A DNA stretch of 64,000 nt from Mesorhizobium sp. ES1-1 (GTDB lineage: Bacteria; Pseudomonadota; Alphaproteobacteria; Rhizobiales; Rhizobiaceae): contig NZ_JAIUGX010000005.1 in NCBI RefSeq assembly GCF_020164785.1, forward strand, positions 186,001 through 250,000. Direction: 5' to 3'. Below the pieces are notes generated by a model. It was not told the origin of the DNA, did no database searches, and worked only from the letters and a program-made list of their open reading frames with translations. The position numbers were made by a program, and so were the translations under genes. Shown piece after piece: positions 27,301 to 36,420 of the stretch (its first letter is position 1; each line of letters begins with the position of its first letter).

Positions 27301-28018
27301 GAAGTCCTCCCAGGTAAAGATCGGCGACCTTCGGATCACGGGCCAGCGCGGGCCCTTCGCCTTCATAGGCATTGCGGCCGAGATCCAGGACATAGCCGCG
27401 ATGCGACATGGCTAGTGCGCGCGTCGCGTTCTGCTCCACCATCAGGATGGTGACGCCCGAGCGGTTGATGGTTGCGACCTGCTCGAACATCAGGTCGACG
27501 AAGCGCGGCGCCAGTCCGGCCGTCGGCTCGTCGAGCAACAGCACCTTGGGCTGCGGCATCAAGGCCCGCGCCATGGCCAGCATCTGGCGCTCGCCGCCCG
27601 ACAGGCTTCCGGCCATCTGCCGGCGCCGCTCGCGCAGGCGCGGAAACAGCGCGTACATCGCCTCCAGGCGCAGCCTGAGCGGCAGGTCGCGGCGCGGCTT
27701 CAGCCCGATCTCGAGGTTCTCCTCGACAGGCATCGTCTCGAACACGTTTTCGCGTTGCGGCACGTAGCCGAGCCCTTGGCGCACGATGGTGCTCGGCGCC
27801 AGGCCGGCAATGTCCTTGTCCTCGAGCGCGATGCGTCCGCTCTTCGGCGTGACGAGGCCGACAAGCGCCTTCAGCAGGGTCGATTTGCCGGCACCGTTGG
27901 GGCCGACGACAGTGACGATCTCGTCTTTTGCCACCGTGATGGCGACGCCGTTGAGGATGTCGACCTGCGGCACGTAACCGGCGACGAGGCCGGCGACGGT
28001 GAGGACTTGGCCGCTCAT
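27293..28018 (-). CDS. livF: Branched-chain-type ABC transporter ATPase LivF
   Basis: 241-residue cytoplasmic ATPase of a HAAT-family importer. Walker A GPNGAGKSTLLKA, the signature LSGGERQMLAMARAL, Walker B VLLLDEPTAGLAP and the H-loop MVEQN, where Glu-Gln-Asn replaces the usual His, are as in LivF. The GYVPQRENVFETMPVEENL segment is LivF-typical. It overlaps livG upstream by 4 bases and the thioesterase downstream by 8. Confidence 0.92.
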   Translation of the reverse strand: MSGQVLTVAGLVAGYVPQVDILNGVAITVAKDEIVTVVGPNGAGKSTLLKALVGLVTPKSGRIALEDKDIAGLAPSTIVRQGLGYVPQRENVFETMPVEENLEIGLKPRRDLPLRLRLEAMYALFPRLRERRRQMAGSLSGGERQMLAMARALMPQPKVLLLDEPTAGLAPRFVDLMFEQVATINRSGVTILMVEQNATRALAMSHRGYVLDLGRNAYEGEGPALARDPKVADLYLGGLHG

Positions 28019-28803
28019 GCAGTCGTCTCCGGGGACGCGCTGCCGAGATAGGCTTCGACCACGGCGGGATCGGCGCGCACCTGTGCCGGCGTGCCGGCCG
28101 AGATGACACGGCCCTGCGCCATCACGATCACCCGGTCGGCGCGGCTCATCACCACGTCCATATCGTGTTCGACGAACAGGAAGGTGGTGCCGCGCTGTTC
28201 GCGAAGGGCGGCGATGTGGTCGAGGATGGCGCGGCCGAGCGTCGGGTTGACGCCCGCCATCGGTTCATCCAGCAGCACCAGGGACGGCTGGGTCATCAGC
28301 GCGCGGGCGATTTCCAGAAGCTTGCGCTGGCCTCCCGAAAGCGCGCCGGCATAGTCGCGGGCCTTGTCGCGCAGGCCGAAGGTTTCGAGCAGGGCCTGCG
28401 CATCTGCCCGTGACCTGGCCTCGGCCGCGCGGGCGCGGCGCGGACCCAGGATCAGCGACGGCAGGTGCTCGCCGGGCTGGCTGGGAGCGGCAAGCAGCAT
28501 GTTGTCCATGACCGACATGCCGGCCAGCACCCGCGTCAGCTGAAACGTGCGCACCAGGCCGAGCCGCGCGATCCTGTGCGGCGCCATGCCGCCGATCGAC
28601 CGACCGGCAAACCGGATGGTGCCAGTATTCAGCCTGGCAAAACCGCTCAGCAGGTCGAACATCGTCGTCTTGCCAGCGCCGTTGGGACCGATCAGCGCCG
28701 TGATCGAGCCGCGCTCGACATGAAAGCTCGCGCCATCGACGGCGCGCAGGCCATCGAAATCCTTGACCGCGTCGGCGACCTCGAGGATGGCGTCCGCGCT
28801 CAT
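28015..28803 (-). CDS. livG: Branched-chain-type ABC transporter ATPase LivG
   Basis: 262-residue ATPase partner of LivF. Walker A GPNGAGKTTMFDLLSGF, LARTFQ-like segment LVRTFQLTRVLAGMSV, signature LSGGQRKLLEIARAL, Walker B VLLDEPMAGVNP and H-loop VEHDMDVV are typical of LivG. Start ATG at 28803 overlaps the livM stop by 4 bases; the same frame continues far upstream but as a shadow of livM. Confidence 0.92.
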   Translation of the reverse strand: MSADAILEVADAVKDFDGLRAVDGASFHVERGSITALIGPNGAGKTTMFDLLSGFARLNTGTIRFAGRSIGGMAPHRIARLGLVRTFQLTRVLAGMSVMDNMLLAAPSQPGEHLPSLILGPRRARAAEARSRADAQALLETFGLRDKARDYAGALSGGQRKLLEIARALMTQPSLVLLDEPMAGVNPTLGRAILDHIAALREQRGTTFLFVEHDMDVVMSRADRVIVMAQGRVISAGTPAQVRADPAVVEAYLGSASPETTA

Positions 28804-29726
28804 GGCCGCACCCGCATCTCGTTGACATTGCCGAGCAGGCCCTGCGGCCGCAGGCGGCTGATCAACAGCAGGAACACGCCGACGATGATGAAGCGCAGCG
28901 ACGCCTGCTGGCCGGCCGAGAGCGACGTCTCGATCAGCCGCGTGCCTTCCAGCAGCGTCCAGAACAGCACGCTGCCGAGCGCCACGCCGCCATAGCTGGC
29001 GAAGCCGCCCAGCACGAGCAGCGCATAACCGAAGAAGGTGAAGGTCGGATCGAAGACGGTCGGGTAGAGATAGGTGACGTTGAGCGCGACGAAGAAGCCG
29101 GCGACCGCCGCGAGTGCGGCGGCCAGCGCCAGTGACTGGAGCTTGTAGGCGAACACGTCCTTGCCCAGGGCTGCGGTGGCGTCCTCGTCCTCGCGAATGC
29201 CGCGCAGCACACGGCCCCAGGGCGTCGCCTGCAGTCCCTTCATCATCAGGAGAAGCGCGACGAAGGCCAGCCACACGACGATGAACAGCGGCAGTTGCGT
29301 GTAGGCGCCAAGCCCGATCGTGGCGAGCCATGGCAGCATCCAGTCGGATACGGCGCGCCATTCGGCGTCGAAGCCCAGAACGCCCTGGTTGCCGCCAGAA
29401 AAGGCGGCGTTCTGCAGGGTGTAGCGGACGATCTCGGCGAAGGCGATGGTGGCGATGGCGAAATGGTCGGAGCGCAACCGCAGTGACGCGATGCCGACGA
29501 ACAGGCCCGCAAGCACGGCCAGCACGATGCCGGCCGGCAGCGCCAGCCACAGCGACCAGCCGCGGTCGACGACCAGGATGCCGACCGTGTAGGCGCCGAT
29601 CGCCATGAAGCCGGCCTGGCCGAAATTGAGCAGGCCGGTGAAGCCGGCATTGAGCTGCAGGCCCAGCGTGAAGATGCCGTAAATGCCCGCAAGGACGCCG
29701 ACATTGATCCAGAAATCGATGCTCAT
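28800..29726 (-). CDS. livM: Branched-chain-type ABC transporter permease LivM
   Basis: 308-residue permease with about eight helices. LNAGFTGLLNFGQAGFMAIGAY near the N-terminus and GRVLRGIREDEDATAALGKD in the coupling region are diagnostic of LivM. Start at 29726 overlaps the livH stop by 4 bases. Together with LivH it forms the membrane channel. Confidence 0.92.
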   Translation of the reverse strand: MSIDFWINVGVLAGIYGIFTLGLQLNAGFTGLLNFGQAGFMAIGAYTVGILVVDRGWSLWLALPAGIVLAVLAGLFVGIASLRLRSDHFAIATIAFAEIVRYTLQNAAFSGGNQGVLGFDAEWRAVSDWMLPWLATIGLGAYTQLPLFIVVWLAFVALLLMMKGLQATPWGRVLRGIREDEDATAALGKDVFAYKLQSLALAAALAAVAGFFVALNVTYLYPTVFDPTFTFFGYALLVLGGFASYGGVALGSVLFWTLLEGTRLIETSLSAGQQASLRFIIVGVFLLLISRLRPQGLLGNVNEMRVRP

Positions 29727-30736
29727 GAGCGGCGCTTTGCCCGGCCAAATATGCCTTGCGGCATGAACATCAACATCAGGATCAGCAGCGCGAAGCCGAC
29801 CGCCGGTTTCCAGCGCGCGTTGAACAGCAGCGTCGACCATTCCTGCGAAAGGCCGATCACCAGCCCTCCGACGAGCGCGCCGTAAGGGTTGCCGATGCCT
29901 CCGAGCACGGTGGCGGCGAACAGGCTGAGCAGCAGCGTTATGCCGAAATTCGGGTTGAAACTGCCAATGGCGGTTGCGTAGAGGATGCCGGACAGCGCGG
30001 CCAGGAAGCCCGAGGCGATCCAGGTGACGTTGATGATGTGCTGCGTGTCGATGCCGGACACTTCCGCCAGCGCGCGATTGTCGGCGAAAGCCCGCATCTC
30101 CTTGCCGATGCTGGTGAAGCGCAGCACCAGGCCGACAATGACCATCGCCGAAATGCCGACGACAAGCGCCAGCGCCTGGAGCGTGCCCAGCCGAAGCGGG
30201 CCGATGGCGATCGAGGTGACGACATTGGCGCCGAGCGTCCTGACCTGGCTGCCGGCGAAGAACTGCACCGTAAAACGCAAGACGAGGCCAAGCCCGATGG
30301 CCGACAGGAAAAGCTGCAGGCTGCCGGCCTTCGCCAGCCGCAAGGGTTGCCAGATGATCTTCTCGGTGGCGAGCGCCAGCGCCGCCGTCGCCAGCATGGC
30401 CGTCAGCATCGCCAGCGGCAGGGGCAGACCGAGCCAGGCGAACAGGATGGTGAAATAGGCGCCGGTGACGAGCAGGTCCCCATGCGCGAAATTGACGAGC
30501 TTGAGCACGCCGAGCACGAGCGTCAGTCCGATTGCGCCGAGCCCGGTGTAGCTGCCGGCGACAAAGCCGTTGACCGTAGCCTGCAATGCTCGCACCGGCC
30601 CGAACGCGATGACCAGCGCGCACAGCAGGACGATCAGGACGGCCAGCAGCAGGGCAGGGCGCGGCAGCGCGGCAAGAGCGGATGAGAGGACGGAAGCCCT
30701 GGCTTCCGTCCTCTCGGTCTGGGTGGTGTCGGTCAC
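29723..30736 (-). CDS. livH: Branched-chain-type ABC transporter permease LivH
   Basis: 337-residue permease. The N-terminal 25 residues are hydrophilic, then GLGAIGLTLVLGVLKLVNFAHGD and the later FAATVLGGIGNPYGALVGG are LivH-typical. The codon at the start is GTG (30736), 5 bases after the binding-protein stop, with only a modest AG-rich stretch ahead of it. The N-terminal extension before the first helix is longer than in most LivH proteins. Confidence 0.9.
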   Translation of the reverse strand: MTDTTQTERTEARASVLSSALAALPRPALLLAVLIVLLCALVIAFGPVRALQATVNGFVAGSYTGLGAIGLTLVLGVLKLVNFAHGDLLVTGAYFTILFAWLGLPLPLAMLTAMLATAALALATEKIIWQPLRLAKAGSLQLFLSAIGLGLVLRFTVQFFAGSQVRTLGANVVTSIAIGPLRLGTLQALALVVGISAMVIVGLVLRFTSIGKEMRAFADNRALAEVSGIDTQHIINVTWIASGFLAALSGILYATAIGSFNPNFGITLLLSLFAATVLGGIGNPYGALVGGLVIGLSQEWSTLLFNARWKPAVGFALLILMLMFMPQGIFGRAKRRS

Positions 30737-30741
30737 CAGTC

Positions 30742-31983
30742 TTACTTCACGTTGACCTGTTCGATCTTGACCTGCTTGCCGCCCTGATACTGGAAGACGT
30801 CATAGAGGCTGGACGACGGATCGCCATTGTCCTTGAAGCGGAAGGCGCCGGAGACGCCGACATAGTCGATCTCCTTCCCAGTGGCGGCGGTCTTCACCGC
30901 ATCGGCGAGGGTCTCGATGGTGAATTGTGGCGCACCGTCCTTGGTCACCGAGCGGATCTTGTCGCGGATGGCGCCGGGTTCGGTGGAACCGGCCTCGACC
31001 GCCGACAGGAAGCACAGGATGGCGGCATCGAAGCTGTTGGCGGTGTAGGAGGCATTGGCAACGCCGCCCGCTTCGTCCCACAGCTTGTTGAACGCCTTGA
31101 ACGCATCCGTTCCCGTCGGCGAGCCGCCAGCCACGCCATAGGCGCCTTCGAGCGCTTCGGGCGGGATATTGTCGGGCACCTTGGCGAAGGACAGCGCGTC
31201 GGCGACGAACACCTTCTTGGCGTCGAACTTGCCGGTGCGAACCAGTGCGGCGCCGAGCTTGGCGTAGGTTTCCGGATAGTCGATCACGACATAGGCGTCC
31301 GGATTGGTGTCGACCGCCTGGCCGGCCTCGGAATCGAAGCTTTCCTGCTGGGGATCGAAGGAGATCGTGCTCGATATTGTGCCGCCTTCGGCCTGCCAGT
31401 CCGTGGTGAAGCTCTTGGACAGCGCGTCGCCATAGGGTTCGTTGCGGAAGATGATCGCAACGGCCTTCCCTTTGCCGACATGATTTTCGATGGCCTTGAC
31501 CAGCGCCTTCGACTGCAAATCGTCAGCCGGCACGGGGCGGTAGATGGTGCCGTCATCCTTGACGGTCCGCAGGCGGGTGCTCGACGCCAGCGGCCAAAGG
31601 GTGATCTTGCGCTGCATGGTGATACCGTTCAGCACCGAAATCGATTCCGGCGTCGTCGACGGCCCCATGATGCAGGAGGCGCCCTTGTCGACCAGGGTGC
31701 GCGTCGCCGAGAGCGCGGCCTGGGGATCGCCCTGCGAATCCGCCGAGACGATCGTCACCTTGGCCTCGACGCCCGCGTCCTTGGCCGCCTTGTTGGCGAC
31801 AGTGGCCGACAGGTTGATGGCCTTTTCGGCCGGCGGTCCGAGTTCCGACAGCGGGCCGGTCGATTCCAGCAAGGCTCCGATTTTGAGGTCAAGCGGTTCG
31901 GCACCGGCCCCCTGCGCCGACGCCACGATGGCGAGGGCTGAAACTGCCGCCCAAGCCGCGAGCCGTCCGATTTTGCACGACAT
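30742..31983 (-). CDS. ABC transporter substrate-binding protein, Liv/HAAT type
   Basis: 413-residue periplasmic binding protein of the type I (Leu/Ile/Val-binding-like) fold. Signal peptide GRLAAWAAVSALAIVASA with cleavage near AGAEP; the mature chain begins LDLKIGALLESTGPLSELG. I chose the ATG at 31983 (MSCKIG) because GGAGATGGGA precedes it; in-frame ATGs at 31989, 31995 and 32010 are possible. It is the first gene of the operon. The downstream thioesterase and acyl-CoA synthetase suggest the ligand is an organic acid rather than a branched-chain amino acid. Confidence 0.87.
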   Translation of the reverse strand: MSCKIGRLAAWAAVSALAIVASAQGAGAEPLDLKIGALLESTGPLSELGPPAEKAINLSATVANKAAKDAGVEAKVTIVSADSQGDPQAALSATRTLVDKGASCIMGPSTTPESISVLNGITMQRKITLWPLASSTRLRTVKDDGTIYRPVPADDLQSKALVKAIENHVGKGKAVAIIFRNEPYGDALSKSFTTDWQAEGGTISSTISFDPQQESFDSEAGQAVDTNPDAYVVIDYPETYAKLGAALVRTGKFDAKKVFVADALSFAKVPDNIPPEALEGAYGVAGGSPTGTDAFKAFNKLWDEAGGVANASYTANSFDAAILCFLSAVEAGSTEPGAIRDKIRSVTKDGAPQFTIETLADAVKTAATGKEIDYVGVSGAFRFKDNGDPSSSLYDVFQYQGGKQVKIEQVNVK

Positions 31984-32025
31984 TCCCATCTCCATGACGT
32001 TTGAAAACACGCGTTAGTCTGGTAA

Positions 32026-32041
32026 TACTGATCGTTCAGTA
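32026..32041. promoter_or_regulatory. Palindromic operator candidate for the TetR-type regulator
   Basis: TACTGA-TCGT-TCAGTA: two perfect 6-base inverted arms with a 4-base centre, in the 155-base gap between the divergent binding-protein and TetR genes. Its length and symmetry are typical of TetR-family operators. It is about 43 bases from the binding-protein start and about 98 bases from the regulator start, so it could repress both directions. Confidence 0.75.
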
Positions 32042-32138
32042 ATGAAGCGCATGGAGGCTGTTCGAGTCAAGCGATTGGAATTCCATTTTTTGCGCAATAT
32101 GAAGGACATGCGTTGCGCCGCGGCAGCGAGGGAGGAAT

Positions 32139-33170
32139 ATGGGAAAGCTCGAAATGTCTTCGGCATGGTCGCCAGCCGTGACGATCACCTCCGCGACGCC
32201 TGATAAGGTGGTCGGCCGCATGGCGGTGCCGGGCGTGCGTTCGGAAGGCTCGCCCCTCGGTCTGCTGACGGATTTTGCGAGCCAGCTCGCAGCGGCCGGC
32301 GCGGCGTCGATGCTGGGCCAGGCGCGGTCGGCCCAGGAGATCGAATGTCGCACCAGCCTGTTCTCGCGCCACGTGGCCGGCCGGCTCAAGGGCGAGGCGA
32401 CGGCGCTGTTCAGCGACGGCTCGACGATGAACTGGCAGGTCCTTGTGCATGACGAGGACGGCAAGGCCGTCTGCGCCGTCAGCATGACTTATCTTGTCGT
32501 CGATGCCGAAGCGATTGTGTCCCCGGATGCGTCAGCTCTTTCGCCTGAGCCCGTCGAGCCCGAGCCCGATGATGCGGCGACGCCCGTGGAAACGATGAGC
32601 CCGGCCGACAAGAGACGCGAACAGATTGCGGCCGCTGCGGCGGCTGTCATTGCCCGCAAGGGCTTCGGTAACGCCACGATGCGGGAGATCGCCGACACGG
32701 CCGGCATGCATGTGCCGACCATGTACCAGTATGTCGCCAGCAAGGACGAGATGCTCGAGCTGGTCTATATCTGGACGATGGCCAGGGTGCGCACGGATGT
32801 CGACCAGGCTACCGTCAACTGCGACACGGCGACCGAAAAGCTTCGGGCAACGATTGCCGCGATCGTCGACAAGGGCGACCGGTTCGGCAGGGATGTCGGC
32901 GTCCTCAACCGCGAACTGAAATCCCTCTCACCGGCCGCGCGGGTACGCGTTCTGGCCGAATACCGCAAACTCCTGCTGCAGATCGCCCAACTGGTCAGCG
33001 AAGGCGTATCGGCCGGCGAGTTCCGCCCAGTCGAGCCGGAGATCGCTGCCAATTTCGTCGACGCGGTCTGCGATATCTGGGCCTTGCGCCCCTTCGCAGT
33101 CAGGCAATTCGGCCGAACGGCGTTCCACGATGAAGTCGCGGAACTGATACTGCGCGGGTTGAGGAACTGA
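32139..33170 (+). CDS. TetR-family regulator with an N-terminal hotdog (thioesterase-like) domain
   Basis: 343 residues in two parts. Residues about 25-125 (VVGRMAVPGVRSEGSPLGLL through VCAVSMTYLVVD) look like a PaaI-type hotdog fold; an acidic, proline-rich linker (about 126-150) follows; residues about 152-200 are a TetR helix-turn-helix (NATMREIADTAGMHVPTMYQ, then YVASKDEMLELVY); the rest is a TetR ligand/dimer domain. The start at 32139 has a strong GGAGGAA Shine-Dalgarno and keeps the hotdog part in frame, so the fusion is not an artefact of start choice. It faces the Liv-type operon. The hotdog domain may bind the acyl-CoA inducer; this is inference. Confidence 0.82.
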   Translation: MGKLEMSSAWSPAVTITSATPDKVVGRMAVPGVRSEGSPLGLLTDFASQLAAAGAASMLGQARSAQEIECRTSLFSRHVAGRLKGEATALFSDGSTMNWQVLVHDEDGKAVCAVSMTYLVVDAEAIVSPDASALSPEPVEPEPDDAATPVETMSPADKRREQIAAAAAAVIARKGFGNATMREIADTAGMHVPTMYQYVASKDEMLELVYIWTMARVRTDVDQATVNCDTATEKLRATIAAIVDKGDRFGRDVGVLNRELKSLSPAARVRVLAEYRKLLLQIAQLVSEGVSAGEFRPVEPEIAANFVDAVCDIWALRPFAVRQFGRTAFHDEVAELILRGLRN

Positions 33171-33598
33171 CACGGAGCACCTCGCCGGTTCCGCAGCTGA
33201 AAAGGATCGTTAGTTCGCAGTTGTTAGACAGGTTGACGAACGCATGGCCGCGCGATCGGCCATCGTGCGAGCCCGCCAGCCATGGCGATGGCGGGGTTGT
33301 CGCGCCCGGTATCGCAATTGAGACCGTGATCGCGTTTGCGAGAAGCCTGGAAGGACGCGGTGGCCGGCAGGCCCGCATGGCGGCCCGTTCGAGCCGATGT
33401 CGTGTGCCCGGGATTGTTGGCACGCCCCTTGCATCGTCTCGGCTATCGGTAGAGCAAAGCATCCGCCACGCTCCCAACCCGGTCAAGATGTCCGCCTGTA
33501 CGCCGTGGTCCAATCATGCCTGCATTGCTGCACAAGGGCATGGGTCGATCGGCGCAACGTGCACGGCCCGCAGTGAAAAACGAACAAGGGGAATTGTC
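33171..33598 (+). other. Intergenic leader region ahead of the Dpp-type operon
   Basis: 428 bases with no convincing gene. It contains the sigma-54 promoter listed separately and about 155 bases of untranslated leader. An inverted repeat GTTCG (33213-33217) / CGAAC (33237-33241) lies about 180-200 bases upstream of the promoter, a position suitable for an enhancer-binding protein, but its role is not shown. Confidence 0.5.
33418..33432 (+). promoter_or_regulatory. Sigma-54 (-24/-12) promoter of the Dpp-type transporter operon
   Basis: TGGCACGCCCCTTGC followed by A matches the sigma-54 consensus TGGCAC-N5-TTGCW at every position, with GG and GC exactly 10 bases apart. Transcription would start near 33444, about 155 bases before the binding-protein ATG. 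Three further perfect matches flank the sigma-54 activator gene at 45274. Confidence 0.88.
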
Positions 33599-35218
33599 AT
33601 GTCAGTGGGAATATCGGGTTACTTTGCCGGCCATGGCCGGCGCTGGAAAGGCCTGTTGGCGGCGACGGCCTTCGTTGCACTGACGCTCTCCTTCGGTGCG
33701 GCGTCGGCCAAGACCCTCGTCATCGCGCGGGACATGGATGTGAATTCGCTCGATATTCACCGCTCCTGGTGCGAGACCTGCATCATCTACAATGAAGCCG
33801 TCTACGAAGGGCTGCTGACCCTGGACGCCAACAACAAGTTCGTCCCGGTCATCGCCGAGAGCTGGCAGGCGAGCGACGACCTCACCACCTTCACCTTCAA
33901 GCTCAACCCGAAGGCCACCTTTTCGGACGGCTCGAAAGTCGAAGCCAAGGACGTCAAATGGTCCTGGGAGCGGCTCAAGAACATCAAGTCGAATGGGAGC
34001 GGTTTCGCCGACACGATCGATACGGTCGAGTCGCCCGATGCCGAGACGGTCGTCGTCAAGACCAAGGGGCCGAACTCGGAATTCCTCAACATCATCTCCG
34101 CGACCTTCTTCGGCATCATCAACAGCGACGTCGCGCAAGCGCAAGGCAAGGCCATCGCCGGCACCGAGGCGGCGCAGTCCGATGCAAGCGAGGGCTGGTT
34201 CATGGCGCATTCGGCGGGGTCGGGCCCGTTCGTCTTCGAGTCCTATGAGCCGGGGGCGGAGCTCAGGCTCAAGCGCAATGAAAAATACTGGCGTGAGCCG
34301 GCGAAGGTCGACGAAGTCGTGATGCGGCAGGTCGCCGATTCCGTCGCGCAGGCGCAGCTGTTGCAGAGCGGCCAGATAGACGTTGCCATGCAGGTGGACG
34401 CCGAGACCGCCAAGACCCTGACGTCGCCGGACGTGAAGGTCGAATCCGTGCCGTCGTTCAATTTCATCTATGTCGCCATGGCGCCTGGCGCCGTGGAGAA
34501 TCCGTTCCCGATGACGCCTGAGATCCGCGAAGCGATATCGATCGCCATCGACCGGAAGGCACTGAGGGAGTTCACCGTAGGCGAGGGCAATGGCGAGCTG
34601 ATCTCAGTTCCGTTCCCGCTCCACTTCCCCGGGGCCGACGGTCACGCCATCCCTGAATACAACCCGGAAAAGGCCAAGGAGCTTCTCGCCAAGGCAGGAA
34701 AGGGCGATGGATTCACGCTGAGCGCGACATTCCCCAAGCTCAACGTCTACGGCGTAGACCTGTCGATCATGATGCAGAAAATCCAGCAGGATCTGGCCAA
34801 GATCAATGTCACGCTCGATCTGAAGCCGGTCGAGATGTCGGCCTGGCGCGAAAAGATCAGCACCGACCATATCCCGTTTACCGTGGGCTATTATTCGCCC
34901 GACTTCTACGGCACGTCACAATTCGTGCAGACGTTCGGGCTGGCCGAGGGAACGCTCTGGTTCAAGCGCGGTGGCGCGGAGCGCGATCCGTCCTACCTGA
35001 TCCCGGAAAATCTGACGCTGATGGCGCAGGCGCTGAAATCCAAGCCGGAGGAAGCCGAGAAGGTCTGGTTCAAGATCGGCGAGAACATCAAGAACGCCAA
35101 TGTCGTCATCCCGATCATGAGCCCGAATCTGCTGCTGACCTACAGCAGCAAGGTCCATGGCATGCGCAACTCGGCAATCTGCATCCTGCCGCTCTACGAA
35201 GTGTCGCTCGACGATTGA
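33599..35218 (+). CDS. ABC transporter substrate-binding protein, family 5 (peptide/opine type)
   Basis: 539-residue periplasmic binding protein of the DppA/OppA class. A Sec signal (WKGLLAATAFVALTLSFGAA, cleavage after ASA) precedes KTLVIARDMDVNSLDIHRS. Family features include VYEGLLTLDANNKFVPVIAESW, TFKLNPKATFSDGSKVEAKD and IREAISIAIDRKALREF. Start ATG at 33599 has AAGGGGAA 6 bases upstream. Ligands of this class include peptides, opines, nickel and other amine-containing compounds; the co-regulated amine-handling enzymes favour a nitrogenous ligand. Confidence 0.87.
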   Translation: MSVGISGYFAGHGRRWKGLLAATAFVALTLSFGAASAKTLVIARDMDVNSLDIHRSWCETCIIYNEAVYEGLLTLDANNKFVPVIAESWQASDDLTTFTFKLNPKATFSDGSKVEAKDVKWSWERLKNIKSNGSGFADTIDTVESPDAETVVVKTKGPNSEFLNIISATFFGIINSDVAQAQGKAIAGTEAAQSDASEGWFMAHSAGSGPFVFESYEPGAELRLKRNEKYWREPAKVDEVVMRQVADSVAQAQLLQSGQIDVAMQVDAETAKTLTSPDVKVESVPSFNFIYVAMAPGAVENPFPMTPEIREAISIAIDRKALREFTVGEGNGELISVPFPLHFPGADGHAIPEYNPEKAKELLAKAGKGDGFTLSATFPKLNVYGVDLSIMMQKIQQDLAKINVTLDLKPVEMSAWREKISTDHIPFTVGYYSPDFYGTSQFVQTFGLAEGTLWFKRGGAERDPSYLIPENLTLMAQALKSKPEEAEKVWFKIGENIKNANVVIPIMSPNLLLTYSSKVHGMRNSAICILPLYEVSLDD

Positions 35219-35230
35219 TGGCGCCCGCAA

Positions 35231-35254
35231 GGGACGGACGGCCGCTGGCGTCCC
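35231..35254 (+). terminator. Intercistronic stem-loop after the family 5 binding-protein gene
   Basis: GGGACG (35231-35236) pairs with CGTCCC (35249-35254) around a 12-base GC-rich loop, 12 bases after the binding-protein stop in a 188-base gap that otherwise shows nothing recognisable. It may attenuate transcription into the permease genes or protect the upstream mRNA. Confidence 0.4.
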
Positions 35255-35406
35255 GTCGGTGGCCGCCGAGGCCAAGCCTGCCCGGCAAACCATGCGCCCG
35301 GAATGCTGGCTGAGAGGACGACCAGCGCCGGGCCAGGTCCGCCGCCACGCTGTCAGATCAACAGGATGATCGCTCCTCGACAAGAGGTGCGACGGACAAG
35401 AGGCCA

Positions 35407-36420
35407 ATGCTCAATTACATAATGAGGCGCGCCGTTGCGATGCCTTTCATTCTGCTCGGCATCGTCACCCTGGCTTTCCTGCTGACGACGATCACCAAGG
35501 GCGATCCGCTGACGGCGATCGTCAGCGAGAGGCAGATGAACAATCCGGAGATAGTGGCGGCCGCCAAGGCGCGCTGGGGGCTCGATCGCAGCCTGCCGGA
35601 GCGCTACGTGATCTATGTCGCCAACCTGGTGACCGGCGACATGGGAACGTCCTTCGTCACGCGCCGCCCTGTGTCCCGGGACATCGCTGCGCGGCTGCCC
35701 GCCACACTGGAACTGGTCATCGCGGCAATGGCGATTGGCAGCACTACCGGCATATTGCTCGGCCTGCTTGCCGCGTATTACCGCGACTCGGTGATTGATC
35801 AAACCGCGCGGCTGTTCTCGCTCTTTGGATCTTCCGTGCCGATTTTCTGGCTTGGGCTCGCACTCCTCTTCGTGTTCTCGGTCCACTACCATCTGTTGCC
35901 GGGCCCGGGACGCCTCGATGCGCGCCTGACCCCGCCGCCCAGCCTGACAGGCTTCATGGTGGTCGACACTTTGCTGGCGGGCAATCCGGCGGCGTTCAAG
36001 GATGCGTTGCTGCATCTCATCCTGCCGTCGCTGGTGCTCGGCTGGACGGTGGCCGGCTCCATTTCCAGGATCGTGCGCGCGAACATGCTGGAAATCATGG
36101 AGCGTGAATTCATCCTGACGGCGCGCGCCAAGGGCGCCGGCGAGTTGCGCGTCGTGTTCCGGCATGCGTTGCGCAACATATTGGTGCCGGTTCTCACCGT
36201 GCTCGGCTACACATTCGCCTATTTGATCACCGGAGCGGTGCTGACGGAGGCGGTCTTCGGATGGCCCGGCATCGGCAGCTATGCGGTGATCGCGGCGCGG
36301 TCGCTGGATTTTCCGGCCATCATCGGCGTTACCATCGTCGGCGGCATGATGTTCCTGATCACCAACCTGCTCACCGACATCGCCTATGTCTTCGCCAATC
36401 CGCGCGTCCGGTTGAACTGA
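35407..36420 (+). CDS. ABC transporter permease, DppB/OppB type
   Basis: 337-residue permease with six helices. MLNYIMRRAVAMPFILLGIV is the usual DppB start; the loop FILTARAKGAGELRVVFRHA and the ending VFGWPGIGSYAVIAARSLDF and PAIIGVTIVGGMMFLITNLL are characteristic. It overlaps the next permease by one base. It forms the channel with the DppC-type subunit. Confidence 0.92.
   Translation: MLNYIMRRAVAMPFILLGIVTLAFLLTTITKGDPLTAIVSERQMNNPEIVAAAKARWGLDRSLPERYVIYVANLVTGDMGTSFVTRRPVSRDIAARLPATLELVIAAMAIGSTTGILLGLLAAYYRDSVIDQTARLFSLFGSSVPIFWLGLALLFVFSVHYHLLPGPGRLDARLTPPPSLTGFMVVDTLLAGNPAAFKDALLHLILPSLVLGWTVAGSISRIVRANMLEIMEREFILTARAKGAGELRVVFRHALRNILVPVLTVLGYTFAYLITGAVLTEAVFGWPGIGSYAVIAARSLDFPAIIGVTIVGGMMFLITNLLTDIAYVFANPRVRLN

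Noticed and set aside
26243..31983. Branched-chain amino acid uptake operon
   Set aside because: The transporter is Liv type, but the same operon encodes an acyl-CoA synthetase, hotdog thioesterase, VOC protein and MDR reductase, which point to an organic acid. The Liv symbols are used for family membership only.
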